Assembly (NCBI GenBank): GCA_016748015.1
Contig: JAAOMT010000226.1
Span: 912,604-976,603, forward strand
DNA length: 64,000 nucleotides
Direction: 5' to 3'
From: Geosiphon pyriformis
Taxonomy: Eukaryota > Glomeromycota > Glomeromycetes > Archaeosporales > Geosiphonaceae
Shown: positions 13,383-25,609 of the stretch, one piece after another
Layout of the letters: the number at the start of each line of letters is the position of its first letter
Position numbering within the stretch: the stretch's first letter is position 1
The notes under the pieces: generated by a model
Databases searched by the model: none
What the model saw: only the letters and a program-made list of their open reading frames with translations
Told to the model about the DNA's origin: nothing
Position numbers and translations under genes: made by a program

Positions 13383-16300
13383 GTGTGTTGGTTCAGGTTT
13401 TTTGTTATCTTTTTCATCTTAATGAGTAGTTTGATCTGGAAAATAGCTATGTACAATATTTGGGATATCAATGTTTCTGCCAAGCAAAAAGATGTTGTTC
13501 ATTGGTATAAGGATATGAACAACTTGATTTTGATCATTACTGAGACTAAATTGAAAAATAAAGTCTGTCCATGGATTGCTGGCAAGTTTAAAGGTATCCA
13601 CATATTTACTTCTGGTTTAGATTCAGAATATCTGGGAGTTGGTGTTGTGATCATCATGAACTTTTTTTTGGCAAAACATGTGTACAAAGTTTCTGAGATG
13701 TCTGGTCAGCTTCTATCCATTAGATTGCTTTTTAAAAATAAACTTTCTGTGTCAGTCTTGGGGTTTTATGCTAGTGCTTTATCTGTGGTTTGGTTTTTAC
13801 AGACTAGTAAAATTAACTTTCTTATTGCGAAGACTGTTAATGAATCTTTTTTTATCATTCTTGGTGGTGACTTTAATGAAGATGATTTGCAAAAATGTAC
13901 TAGTTTTAAGAAGTGTATCAATTTGGCGCTGGTCAATTCTTTGGTGAGTAGTTTGATCATAAAGAGTCCTACATAGAGAAATTCAAGAGATGTAGAAAAA
14001 ACAATTGATTATGTATTGGTTTCATCAAATTTAATTAGTATGGTGGTGGATCATAATATCATAGACATTAGTAATCACTTTGACACTAATTATCAAGCTG
14101 TTTCTGTGTTAATGGGTCTGGGCAGTTTGCTGAACACTTAGTTGAACTCTTTTTGCAGACAAGCAAATAAAAATTGCTAGAAGTTTGATTTTAAGAGTGC
14201 TAACAATACAAAGTAAAGCAAGTTTAAAGATGCTATGGCAGCCAATGCTGTCATGCTCTCTGATAATTTTATCACTTCTGAGCAATTTTTGGACTTGGAT
14301 ACAATGTGAAATGCAGTTCACAAGATTATTATGCTATTAGCAAATGAAATATTCAGAAAAAAATGGTTTAAAAGTTTTGATGGTATTTTTACTAAGAACT
14401 CTTTTAGGTTTCATAAGCTAGAGCTTTTGGTCTCAAAAATTGCTAAGGCCTCTTATAAGGAGAATGTTGATAGGTTTGCTTTCCTTATGAAACACTGGAA
14501 TTCTTTGGACAATGTTAGAGCTTTGATTGTACAAAATATTGTGAACTTTGGTGCAGGTTTTAATTGTGTGCACTCAGCTTTTTTCAGTGTACAAAAGTCA
14601 TATCATGTCTCCAAGCTTGTTGAGTTTTTGCAAGCTGAGAAGTCAAAAATAAGATTGGCTATTAATAGACAGATAGAGAATTTTGCAGTTAATAAAGGTC
14701 ACATGATTAGAAGCGTGCTAGAGCATTCTTTTTAAAAGATGGTTTTGAACCATTTGGTAGTTGAAAATAAACTGATTCTGAAACTTGACCTAGTTAAAAC
14801 CAAGATTAATATTATTATGGAAAGCTGAACCAGAAAGCATAATGTGGTGAAAGATTTTTTTGATGATTGGTCTCATCAATATTAGTCTTTGGAGTATGTT
14901 TTTGATGATGCTTTTTCAAATATAATGTGCTCAGTTAGTCTTAATAAATTACTCGAAGTGGTTTTTAATCTGTCTGATAGCAAAGCTGCTGGTCTTTTTA
15001 AAGTGTTAAATGAGCTTTAGAAGCATTATGACAAATTGGTCTTGAATATGCTTTTAGTGCTTTTGAACTTCTATTTGTCTCATGAGTCAGTGTTTGGTGC
15101 TTGGAAGGAAGTTTGGGTCTCAATGATTTCAAAATTATATGAGTGGAAGAGAGTTCTTACAAACACCCAACCTATTGCTTTGATTGAAACCACCCACAAA
15201 ATATTTTCCAAGATTCTCTTGGACAGGACTTCTTTAGCATACAGCACTTTTGATGTCTTATGTGGAAACAATTTCTTAGTTCTAAAGGGTATAACAATTC
15301 AATCTCCCATTTTTGCCATTAATTCAGTTATTGAGGATGCTTTGAAAAAGAACCATGAACTTTGGTTGGTCTTACAAGACATGCAAAAGACTTATAATTC
15401 TGTTGAGTGGGAACATCTTAGAAACAGTTTGGTCAAAATAAAAATGTATAACAAGTTTATTAGATTTTTTGGTAATATTTACAATAGTTACATTAATAAG
15501 ATAATGACAGATTTTGGTTTGATAATTGAATATCAGATGCATAATGGCTTAGATCAGAAAGAAATGTTCTTACTGCTTCTTTGGTGCATATTTTATGATC
15601 CTCTTTTGTGTGAAGTCAAGAGACAGGAAAACATATGTAAATATAAGCTGAACTTTTATTATGTTGTCAAGACTGGTCATTTGGAATCTCAAGCTGAATT
15701 GACATCTTTTTTTGCTGTTGGCACTTTTGTTGATAACACAATCTAAATTGATAACAGCCAAGCTGCAATCCAACACATTTTCAATGTTGCTAGTGAATTT
15801 TTTTGGATTAATAACATTTCTATTAATAGTAACAAGACAATGGCAATTTCTATTAATTGCAAAGTTGTAAGTCCTAATTTGTCTATTAGTAGTTTACCTA
15901 TATCTATTGCCAAGAAAGAAGAGTCTCATCACTATCTAGGGATTTTTTTGTCAACTAAGAGTTTATCAAAGCCTAGTCTGGCTAAAGCAGATTTTGATGT
16001 CCAATTTTTTGCCAATCTGGTTCTAAGAAAAGCCATTTCTGATAAACAGTTTTTGTATCTGGTGTTAGCAGTTTTCTATTTCATTGTTAGCTACAAAATG
16101 CAGTTCAGTTTTGTTCCTATTAGTGTATATAATAAGTAAGATTCTTTGATTTATAAAGGCTTAAAGCTAAAGTTTGGTCTTTCTCTTGATTTTCCCAATA
16201 ATGCACTTTGTCATCTTTTATTGTATAGTTTGAAAACTTTCAAGCAAGTCTAGGCTGAAAGCAAAATTGCCTTCATTGTGTACTTTGTAAACTCTGTTGA

Positions 16301-18109
16301 GATTTTGGGTCAGTTGTTTTTACACAGGTTTCATGACTTGCAGATTCTGTCTTGGAGTTTACTTCACCCTTTGGTCTCTCCAGTTCACATTAAAGTCAGT
16401 GTTTCTAATAATTTTTTGACAGATGTGGTTTGTATTTTTCTTAAGTACAATCTGTTTCTAAGTGGCCATGTAAATAACTCTTTCTATTTTCATGGTAGAA
16501 CTTCTATATTATTTGTTCTTAACAAGACTAATTATTTTAAGTTTTTTCTGTCTCTTTAGTGATATGGTATTGCTTTTGTTGAACAGCTTTGTAATAAGAA
16601 TAGAGTCGTTTTTAATTGAAAAGCCTTCAAGCATTGAAAAAACTAGACCTATGTGGCCTTATTTCTGATTGGTTTAGGCTTTCTGTTGACTTTTTTGATG
16701 ATATAGCTTTTTTTTCTGCCTGTTTTTCTCCCATGAGTATCATTGAACCTTCAAATATTTTGGTATTTAGTAAGTTTGGATTGATTTGCAATCAGTTGCT
16801 GAGTCTTAAAACTGACAGTCTTTTTGTCAATATGGATGGATTTCTGAAGGGCTTGGGGAGTATTGACATGAGAGCTGGTACTGTGGTCTTTTTTGAGAAT
16901 ATAAGCTTGAGTTTAGGAATCAAGATTTTTGGTCTGATGTCTTTTACTTTGGCTGAATTGCAGGCCATTGCATTGGCTTTTGAGTGTGTTCTTTTTTTTA
17001 GCTTAGTTAGCATTTTTACAGACAGTCAGACTGTCTTGAATACGTGCAAATTAGAATTAGGTTTAATTTATCCAAATTTTCAGAATTGCTGTTGAGTCAA
17101 GTGTTAGCACATTGTGAACATTATTAGAAAAAAAAATTTAAGTGTTAGCTGACACAAGATAAAGAGTCATTTAGATGTTATGGGTAATAAACATGCTGAT
17201 ACACTTGCTGATACAGCTTCTCTTTCTCTCTGGTGTCTTTTTTTTTATGTGAAAGAATGTTGTATTTTAGCTAAAGAAAATGTCATTTCTAGTAATTTTA
17301 GATATTTTGTTTGTAGGGTCTTTCAGTCTATTTATCATGCATGCTAAAAAGTCAGTTCAGATTCTAGGGTTTTGGATAATAATTTGCATTCAGACATTAA
17401 TTGGTTTAGCTTATCATTGGTGTGGCATCCAAACTTGTATATGGCTTCTGGCTTTACTAATAAATTTATGGCTAGTGCTTACACATATTTTATGAAAACT
17501 TTATACTATCAGCTGCTGGTTGCTGTTTGAAAGTGCCTGTATGACAAATGTTACCTCAGTATACTGTGTTTGTATTGTGGTAAAGTAGAGGTTTCTAATC
17601 ATGTCTTTTCTTGCATAGTTAATAATTTTGTTTATTGTTGCTTGTTGAATGTTTATGTCACTGCTTGGAGTGTGCTTTCTGGTCTTTCTGTCTTCTCTTT
17701 AAGTGTTTCTTAATTACTGTCCTCTTGTATTTCAAATATTGCAGTTTGCACAGCTTTTTGCAAGGACTTTGTTTTTAAAAAGTGGCTTCAGAAAGCTATT
17801 TTTGTCTTCAAAGGTTCCAAAATAGCTGGTCAGAAGATTATAGAATTTGTGTGTAACTTATGTCTTGTCTTTAAAGATGAGATTTAGTTGGTCCATACTA
17901 AGTATTATGTCTATATAGAGAAGAGTAGGATGATACCATGTGATGATTCGGCTTTGGTTTTAGTTTTTAGACTGTTTACAGTGCTTTCTGCAGGTGTAGT
18001 TAAATTGCTGAGTATTGCTGAGACATTTGGTATTGGTTTTGAACTTTATAGGTCTTGTTTGTTTTTTTCAGGTGTTAAAGACTCAGTTTTGGTACATATA
18101 GGTACTTAG
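13383..18109 (+). pseudogene. LINE copy 2 ORF2 relic (endonuclease, reverse transcriptase, RNase H)
   Basis: ORF2 polyprotein relic. Endonuclease: an intact ILGGDFNED motif near 13,858-13,884 and ITETKL near 13,535, but the usual 'TDH' reads TNY. Reverse transcriptase: motif A reads LQDMQKTYNSV (about 15,370) and the catalytic box reads FVDNTI then TAA (15,724-15,747), the same aspartate loss as in copy 1. RNase H: MDGF, AELQ and TDSQ triads remain (16,616-17,095), followed by a GNKHADTLADTA block at about 17,180. A C-terminal CLYCGKVEVSNHVFSC zinc-binding motif lies near 17,570. At least a dozen stops occur, mostly at W, Q or R codons, plus one frameshift in an A run near 16,640. Confidence 0.85.
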
Positions 18110-18336
18110 TGTGATTTTGTTTAGTCCAAGTGACTAGTCATGTATAGAAAATACATGATTTATGCCTAGTTTAGATTAGTTATTTAATGTATTGTACTAG
18201 GTAGTGTTTGGACCTTACTCATAAAATGTAAAAAAAAAAAAAATTATAAAAATATAAAAAAAAAAAATTATTGTTTTTTGTAATTTTTTTTTAAATAATA
18301 TTATGTATTTAAATTTAATGTATTTTTAGATTTTGT

Positions 18337-19261
18337 TGTTACTAAAGATTTTTGGTCTCTTTTTTTTAATGTTGTTAGTGACTATTTGTTGTAAATTCAT
18401 ATTTCCTAAAAGTTATTGAACCTCTGATAACTAAATTTATCTTCTATAATTTAAACTACTGAGCTTATAATTAGAATAACCAATTTTGTGCCAATTACTT
18501 TATATAATTATATAGTAAACATCAACTCTTTCTTAAGAATTACTTGTCTGGAAGCTTACTAAAAAATATGTAATTACTTTGCTGTAAAAGTCAACTCTTT
18601 TACAAAATTCTCGTTTGTAAATTACTTTAATAATTATAATAAAAAAATAAAAAAAATGTAAAAAAAATAGAATTTTGTTAAAAAATTGTTTTCTGTTCAT
18701 ACTTGAAATTATTAATAAATTACTAAAATTGGTAGTTAATTAATTTTAAAATATTAGTTACATTTTAAAGAATTTTAAGTGTAATTATTAAAGAAATTGG
18801 GTTTTTAAAGTATATTTTTATTTGAATTTTAATACTGAAAATGAATCAAAAAATGAGTTTTTAATTTTTTAATAAGATATATTTTCTTGAAAAAAAAAGC
18901 TTTTCTTTTATACAATTTGTTATAGTATTAATTATAAATTTACATTTTTTTTTTGCTATAATTTTGACAAACTAAAGATATATTTTAACAAACTATAAAT
19001 AATTTCAGTAAATTATTAAGATATTTTGCAAATTTCTACAAATTTTGGCAAATTCTTGAATATTATAGAGTTCAGGGTATTGTATGATCTAATTATTATA
19101 ATTGTGTATTATACAAATTGAATTATTAATTGAATAATAATATTTAATAATTTAATTAACTAATAAGCAATAATTGAAATAATAATAATATATGCTAATT
19201 AATAATAGAAATTATAAAAGTAATTTTATGTTAATTACTAACTAAAATTCTACTGATAACA
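18337..19261 (-). repeat. LTR copy A of an LTR retrotransposon
   Basis: About 925 bp that aligns with 30,151-31,069 in the same orientation over its whole length: shared 'tagtgactatttgttgtaaatt', 'aaaaatatgtaattactttg', 'gaaaaaaaagcttttcttttatacaa' and others. Read on the minus strand it begins TGTTATC and ends TAGTAACA, the TG...CA ends of an LTR. Orientation is taken from copy B, where a primer-binding-like sequence follows on the minus strand. No clear target-site duplication is seen. It starts just after the A-rich tail of LINE copy 2. Confidence 0.65.
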
Positions 19262-20317
19262 TAATTTTTTCTTTAAAACTAAGCTTTATTAAAATTCAAG
19301 TATTATCTGTAATATCAAAATAGTAATTCAAAATAATTGAAGTGATTTGGTCTGAAAATTGTTAAAATTTCAGTTTTTTAAGTTTGCTAATATATTAAAT
19401 CTTTATTGGTTAAAGTATTGGGTTCTATAAAATATTTTCACAAGTATTGAATAAGTTATAATGTTTATAAACTGCTTTAAGTTTGTAATAAATGTTTATT
19501 GGTCCAGCTATTATCTTAAATTTGTTTTTATATAGCTTCAAAAGTAAAGATTTGTTGTTTCAAGTTCCAGTTTTTATTTATAAAGTGTTTTTTCAATATG
19601 AAAATATCTAAATATAGAAGTATATTTATGGCTTTGTTTATTAAAAAACAGTTGAAGTTTTTGTTGAATTGTAATATTTGGTAAAATGTTAATAGAAACA
19701 AATAAAAAGTTTTCTTTTAAAGCTTGCTTCAAAAGTTTTGGTAATTAAATTTCAAAATAATTTTTTGTGTTTCTTCTATATGGGTAATAATTCTAAGAAT
19801 TATTTACTATTAGTGTTATAGGTTTTTTTTGAATATTATTAATTTAACTTCTATTAATTGTTATAAATAAATCAGAGTGTGTTTTCAAAGCTAACATTAA
19901 TTTTTGGAACATTTGTTAAATGTTTTGGAAAATAATCATGATAAAAGTAAGTAAATTAAGAATAAATTTTGAAAAAATTTTGAAAAATAAAGAAATATTT
20001 TTGGGTATAAAGTTTTATATATTTTTGGTTTTAGGTTTTTATTGTAAATATTTATTATTTTTGTTTTTATATTTGTGTATTATTAAAAAAAATATTATGA
20101 TAACATTAAATTAAATATTCAGGTTTGGTTGTTGTTTTATAATAATTATTAGTACTAAATTTTGGAAAATATTTTCAGAATTAATTAAAAAAAATGTGTA
20201 CTAATTTGTAAAATTAATGATTCAAGATTGTTTCTAAAATAATAGTGTTTCTATTGATTTTTATGTGTAGCTTTTGCTAAAACTTTGTTATTAAGTCTTA
20301 ATTTATATATATTAAAA
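19262..20317. other. AT-rich non-coding stretch
   Basis: No convincing coding signal on either strand; the one open frame at 19,920 is low-complexity. It could be 3' internal sequence of the element whose LTR lies at 18,337-19,261, but no pol motif could be read. Confidence 0.4.
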
Positions 20318-21121
20318 AAACTTTCTTTCTCTCCTTCATTCCAAATTCCTAAAAAAGAGTTAAAAGTTTTTTGAAAAAAGTTTTTTACAATTCAGTATGA
20401 TAAATCAAAACCATTTCTGCTTGACTACGAGACCATTGTTGGTCCCAGTGTAGCTATGATGAAGAAATCTGTTAAGGGCTTTAGTGTAGATACTGTTAGC
20501 AAAGATGTTGCCTCTAGAAAAAAAAGAAAAGGGGGTGTTCTGAAAGATGGTATTGTTCATGATATGGTTTTATCTGGTAAACCAGTTGGTGGTTTTTGAG
20601 GGTCTGAAGCTGATAATATCACTGAATTTGACAGTGTAGATATGGAGAAAGAGTTTTTGATTGAAGAAACTAGTGTAGATTATGGAAAGGGAGATGTTCT
20701 TAAAGGAAAAGACAGTAATCAAATGCCAAAGGGTCTGAGATTGGTTACCAAGCAGGCTCTGGACAAATCTTTGGGCAAAATCAACTTTCTGGACAACAAT
20801 AATGATAATGACATTTTTCTGAATAAACCTGTAGTGCTTTTCTCTCCTCTCAAAAAATTAGTTGATGTGTCTGCTAGGAAGTCTTTTGCTTTGGATATTG
20901 ATTTGGTCAATGTTTCTGAAAAATCTGCTCAGAACAAGCTGGCTGTGGTCAGGAAATTATTTTCGAAAATCAATGGTTTTGGGGGGGTCTCTACCCCTTC
21001 AAAATTTTCTGGGATCATTCGGGCAATGTTCACTTTCAAATCTAGCTTAATGAAAGCTACCAAATTAGCTGCTGATACAAAAATCTTAGTGAACACTGAT
21101 CTTAAAAAATCAACTGGTTGC
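20318..21121 (+). mobile_element. LINE fragment, copy 3: 5' leader and N-terminal ORF1, cut by an LTR element
   Basis: The 5' leader (20,318-20,400) matches the starts of LINE copies 1 and 2. ORF1 then reads, with stops, as the same subfamily as copy 1 (shared 'MPKG', 'LFSKINGFGG' and 'STPSKFSGIIRA' blocks). The open part runs 20,642-21,118 and ends within an LKKSTG block. There the sequence switches abruptly to an LTR beginning TGTTACTCATA at 21,122. The downstream remainder of the LINE was not found in the window. Confidence 0.75.
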
Positions 21122-21999
21122 TGTTACTCATAGAAATATAAAAAATATATTAGCATGATTATTAGCCAATCAGAAGTAGGCATAGTAAATGTGGAATTCC
21201 AGGATTCTTCTTAAGAATTGCAGGATTCCAGGAATTTCAGGATTCCCCAATGAGAAATCGCAGGATTCCAGAATTCCAGGATTTCTCTTAAAGGAATCAC
21301 AGGATTCCAGGAATTCCAGAATTCCTGTCGTGAAGAATCAAGGAATTGAGGAATCTCAATTATGTATATATAGCAGCAGGATTAGAAGCTAAAAAGACAG
21401 ATTTCTTAGTTTTAGATTTAATCTAAGCAACTTTTCAAATTACAATCATCTAATAAATAACTATTTGTTATTTCAAACTCATTTTCACTATTAACACTTT
21501 ATGTTGATAGTAATTGATACTTAACCATACTGAAACAATAGCTCTTGATCATGGTTATTGACGAAATACTAACTTGCAAATCGCCTTGGCTTATTTATTT
21601 TTTTTCTTTATGTTATTTTCTTTTCTTTATTTTCTTGCTTTGATTTTATTGTTGTTTACTAACTCTATTGAAGATTAACGTACAAGGCACTGACATCAGG
21701 ATAAATGTGACTGGTAAAAAACCCAGAAATAAGGGTAGAACATTCGATTGAGGATAGCTTATCAGGAGGAATACTGGCCATCAAGCTGAGAAAGAAATTG
21801 ACAAAACTGCAGTTTCAGAAAGCTACAGATAAAACTATCACTATTGAATCTCTGTCCATTATACAAAAAACTCAACCAAACTCTTTAGATACAAAACTTT
21901 CAGATACCAAACCTTCAGATTATCGACAACAAGAATAGCTTTGAGCACCAAGTTATGGATTTGTATTTAATTTAACACCAAAAATTGTCACCTATAACA
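21122..21999 (+). repeat. 5' LTR of a gag-bearing LTR retrotransposon
   Basis: It begins TGTTACTCATA and ends CTATAACA, then at once TTTGGTGCTTCCTGTGAGG, a primer-binding-like sequence. It is paired by sequence with the solo copy at 25,610-26,414. Internal promoter signals are a CCAAT box (21,166-21,170) and a TATATATA box (21,365-21,372) followed by AGCAGCAGG. Between them lies a dense array of GGAATTCC/GGATTCC words (about 21,191-21,350). Confidence 0.8.
21191..21350 (+). promoter_or_regulatory. Array of GGATTCC / GGAATTCC words between CCAAT and TATA boxes
   Basis: More than ten near-copies of the heptamer GGATTCC or the palindrome GGAATTCC, spaced mostly 8-20 bp apart, fill the interval between the LTR's CCAAT and TATA boxes. 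The solo LTR at 25,610 keeps only a few. The position suggests a transcription-factor binding array; the spacing does not fit the canonical heat-shock element (GAAnnTTC). An open frame across it is an artefact of the repeat. Confidence 0.5.
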
Positions 22000-24228
22000 T
22001 TTGGTGCTTCCTGTGAGGTATAATCTTACAGAGAACCAGCACCAACAAACACCATCCAAAAGTGGCAGAATCAGAAAACATAGAAGCAAACCATTTAAGA
22101 TTCACGAAATCCCTATTTCAACACTATTGTCAACACTTGAGATTAAATCATAATCATATATTCACCGAATCAGCCTTTAATTTCTATGTCAACAAAAAGA
22201 TTTCTTTTTTGTTAGGAACACCAGTGAATACTGAATCAGCCAGAGAAACTTTTTACAGAAAATTAATTCAAAATACCAACCTACCAACAAATCACAATTT
22301 TGCCTCCATCATTACTGAGATCAACAAAGAAATTGAACATCACACTCAACAAAGATATCCAATTACTTATGCCAGTAAAGGCAAAGGAAAACTACAAACA
22401 CCAGCGGTAACACCCAAAAAGATACAACTACTCACTTGGAAGAAAACAAGAGTTGAATCACCAACTGCTCCATCCTATCACTACACACTAGGAAGCGCCA
22501 TTAATATAACATCAGCAAGCGCATCCACATCAAATGTGATATCAACATTCGGACAATTCTCATTCCAAAGTAAACAAAGAAAAACAGATCTACTAGAACC
22601 ATACAGTGAATATTTTGAAGGATTTAAGTCACAATTACCAACACCATCAGGAATTCAATCACCACCACCTCAACCATACTTTAGAACCACTACCCCATAG
22701 GAACTATCTGAAAAAAAAGAGGAAAAAGAATCAGAAAATCAAGAATTTACTTACCAAAACCCGATCCTTGAAAACCTGGAATTTGGAACTCCAAACATTC
22801 AAACTTAGCAAGAAAATCCAGAAATTGAAACTTCAAATATTCAAGCATTACAAAATTAAAACCCTGAAGTAATTAATCAATACTTACCTCCAGTTATTGT
22901 CATCGATCAACCACCAGTTGAACCAATTGGTCAGCTCATCCAAATACTGAACCAACAAACTCAACAACCACCCCCAGTACCACCTCAACAACAACAACAA
23001 CAACTTCCATCACAGCAACAACAACAAATGGCATACACACCAATCACAAAGCTCGACAAATTCACCAATGAAGAGGATGATACACAAGTTTGGCTAAACG
23101 ATGTAGAAAAAACCATCACAGCCAATGGATGGAATGACACCAGAATCATGCAAGCCATACTTTATTTTCTCAAGGATACAGCAGATTCATGGTATCAAAG
23201 CCTGGTCGACAAACTCCAAGATTTCAATGCCTTCAAATTAGAATTTTTGAGATACTTTAGCAATAACAACAGCATTAACAGATTAGTCAACACTTTTACT
23301 ATAATTAAACAAGGAGAAACTAAAGCAGTTACCACATATCTGGAATGCTTCTATAGAAATCTGCAACAAATCCAAGCAATTAATGCTAATTATTTCACAG
23401 TACCACAAATTCTCAATCAATTCATCCATGGCCTGTACAGTAGCATCCTGCAATACATATGCTCATTACATCCAGCCACTCTCCAGGACACAGTCACACA
23501 TGCCAGAGATTTCGAATCTGCCAAATTAGAAGCCAATCATGCTCATGCTGTGAATCTAGTGATGAATGGATTATCTGAATTGGATTCTAAATTGAAATGA
23601 TTCAGTGATTCAATTAATCAGAAGTTAGAGGGATACTTAGCTGACAATCATGCAATTTATTAACCATCACAATGACACAATAATCCAGGAAATGCAAATT
23701 GTTTCCAAAATCAGTTGTGTTCATTATTATTATCAGCAGCACCTAATCAGCCGTGGTAGCCAGAAATGCATGTTTGCCACAACTGTGGTAAACAAGGACA
23801 CATAAGAGCAGACTGCAGATTTTATAGCAACAATTCACAATCAGAAAATCAATATTGAAATCTCAATCACAGATTTCAAACTCTAAATCATTACCCAAAT
23901 CAAGATCAAACTACTTACCTGCCAACAACACAGCCACCAATCTATCAACCACCAGTATATTAACCTCAAATTTATCAATCACAGCCACCAATAATCTATC
24001 AGCCACAATCCCAAATAATTTATCAACCCCAATCAATTCAGACACCACCCCAAAATTCAGTTAATATGACATCAGGCCATCCCAGACCTAGAATCACACA
24101 AAACTGGAGATCAGTGATGGTTGTCTATCAACTGATCCCCAGTTCTTCCAACTTACTATCAGGATTGCATTCTCGGAATTTAGGTACCAGTGCCACCCAA
24201 AACCCGAATTCCCAGAACTATTTAAGTC
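22000..24228 (+). mobile_element. Internal region of the LTR retrotransposon, truncated after gag
   Basis: Internal sequence starting with the primer-binding-like TTTGGTGCTTCC directly after the LTR. It contains only gag: it stops abruptly at about 24,228 inside a conserved 'NYLSLL' peptide, where hAT terminal sequence begins. Protease, reverse transcriptase, integrase and the 3' LTR are all missing from the window. Confidence 0.7.
22062..24228 (+). pseudogene. LTR retrotransposon gag with zinc knuckle (degenerate)
   Basis: A single reading frame runs about 2.1 kb with several stops (near 22,698, 22,807, 22,857, 23,598 and 23,660) but no frameshift. The presumed start reads GTG where an ATG is expected. 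Order: an N-terminal region (AESENIEANHLRF), a proline/glutamine-rich linker (near 22,900-23,030), and the gag capsid-like block 23,028-23,597 (FTNEEDDTQVWL, TIIKQGETKAVTTYLECF, QILNQFIHGL). A CX2CX4HX4C knuckle (CHNCGKQGHIRADC, 23,774-23,815) and a Pro/Gln/Tyr-rich tail follow. Gag would assemble particles and bind RNA. It matches a family I remember as very common in Rhizophagus. Confidence 0.8.
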
Positions 24229-24985
24229 TCCTAATCTGGTTTGATTTAAGTTTAATTAAACTACTGAATCAAACCAAACTTAAACAGAAAATTTGGAAAA
24301 AATTTGAACTTAAATTTGAACCAAACTTAAAATTACTGAACTTGAACTAAACCTAAACACATGTAACAAATCTGGTTTAAGTTTAGTTCAAAGTTTATGA
24401 ATATGTTTAGATTCAACTATTAAAAACATTATATTATACTATATTATTATTTAATTTTCTTTTTAATAGTTTCTGTATTTATAATTAAAAACATTGTACT
24501 GCTTTTATAATTTTAGGCACTAAACAAGACTTTATATCTATAATTATATTCTCATCTATAGAAAAAACATGTTCAAAAACAACAGATAATTTTGAATTGC
24601 CAAATAATTATAAGCCATATATATAAGATGAAAAAATTGTATTTGATGTGTTTAAATATTAAATTATTAATAAAATATTAATTTAAATAAATATTTTTTG
24701 TAATATATCTTCTACTATGCTATTATATTTATTTTTTTATTAGTTATCTTTTCAGAAATATAATAATCAATTTTGTTAAGTTTTTTTTCTTATTATTGTT
24801 AAAGTTTAATATAGATTATATAACTAATGTTATAATATTATTAAAATTGCCATTTAACAAAAAACTGTTATTTGATATTGGTATAATATTTAATATGTAT
24901 TCTGTTTCAAAAAAAGTATGCATTTTAAAGGGTTTATTTATCATGTAAAAGTTGGAAAATAAAACTATTTAAATAAATTAATAAC

Positions 24986-25252
24986 TTATAATTCTTTTGT
25001 TTTATTAATATTGTTATTCGAAAATTCTCTTTTTGTGAAATAATAGAATTTTTTCCTTAAATCTAATACAGTACAGAGCATTATAGTTGTATTTGTTTTA
25101 GAGTAATATTTAACCAACTTTTTTCTTGCTGTCTTAGTTACTACAATAAATAATAGATCTAATATTAAATGTATTAAATAAATAATTAAATAAATACAAT
25201 CAAAATTATAATGTTTTATCAAATTTATTATCATTAATTGTGTTTTTAACAT
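24986..25252 (-). pseudogene. hAT transposase fragment
   Basis: A minus-strand open stretch of 88 codons with the peptide KLVKYYSKTNTTIMLCTVLD followed by a basic-aromatic RKKFYYF. This resembles the part of hAT transposases where 'L..YY..T' leads into 'ILDPR.K..YF'. Upstream and downstream coding is lost to stops and to the nested LTR. It lies between the two hAT-like subterminal repeat regions, which supports the call. Confidence 0.55.
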
Positions 25253-25609
25253 GATTAAAAATAATACTAAAGAAGAAAATAATTAAAAAAGCAGTATTAT
25301 TTAAATTGATTGATATTTTGACTATAATATTCTTAAATAGTTTAAGAAATTTAGCAATTTTATCGAAAACAATTCACTAATTATATGAAATGACATATTG
25401 ATAAAGATTAATATAAGTGCTAATAAAAATGTTTAATGCTTATAAATTTACAGTTAGAATTTTTGTATTTAAAATATATAGAATCAGAAATAAATAACTT
25501 GTTAATTTAAGAAATAAACTATTTTTAATCATATTATAAATAAAATTCTACTAAATAAGACAATTTAGAATAAGTTTATAGTATTTAATTTAACATATAT
25601 TACAGATAT

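Larger units (their letters stand above)
11424..18275 (+). mobile_element. Decayed full-length LINE retrotransposon, copy 2
   Basis: A second non-LTR element, on the plus strand, divergently oriented to copy 1 and nearly complete. It has a pyrimidine-rich 5' leader, ORF1 (about 11,574-13,380), ORF2 (about 13,383-18,109), the conserved 3' box (about 18,132-18,215) and an A-rich tail from 18,229. Stops are frequent but indels are rare: ORF2 stays in one frame for more than 3 kb before a single shift near 16,600. CpG dinucleotides are very scarce. The ORF1 belongs to a different subfamily from copies 1 and 3, while ORF2 and the 3' end are close relatives. Confidence 0.85.

Noticed and set aside
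17280-17495. 71-codon open frame in LINE copy 2
   Set aside because: Wrong frame; the true LINE frame in this stretch reads the C-terminal part of ORF2 with stops.
21189-21392. 67-codon open frame in the LTR
   Set aside because: It is a translation of the GGATTCC array; the serine/proline pattern is produced by the repeat, and it sits in the promoter part of an LTR.
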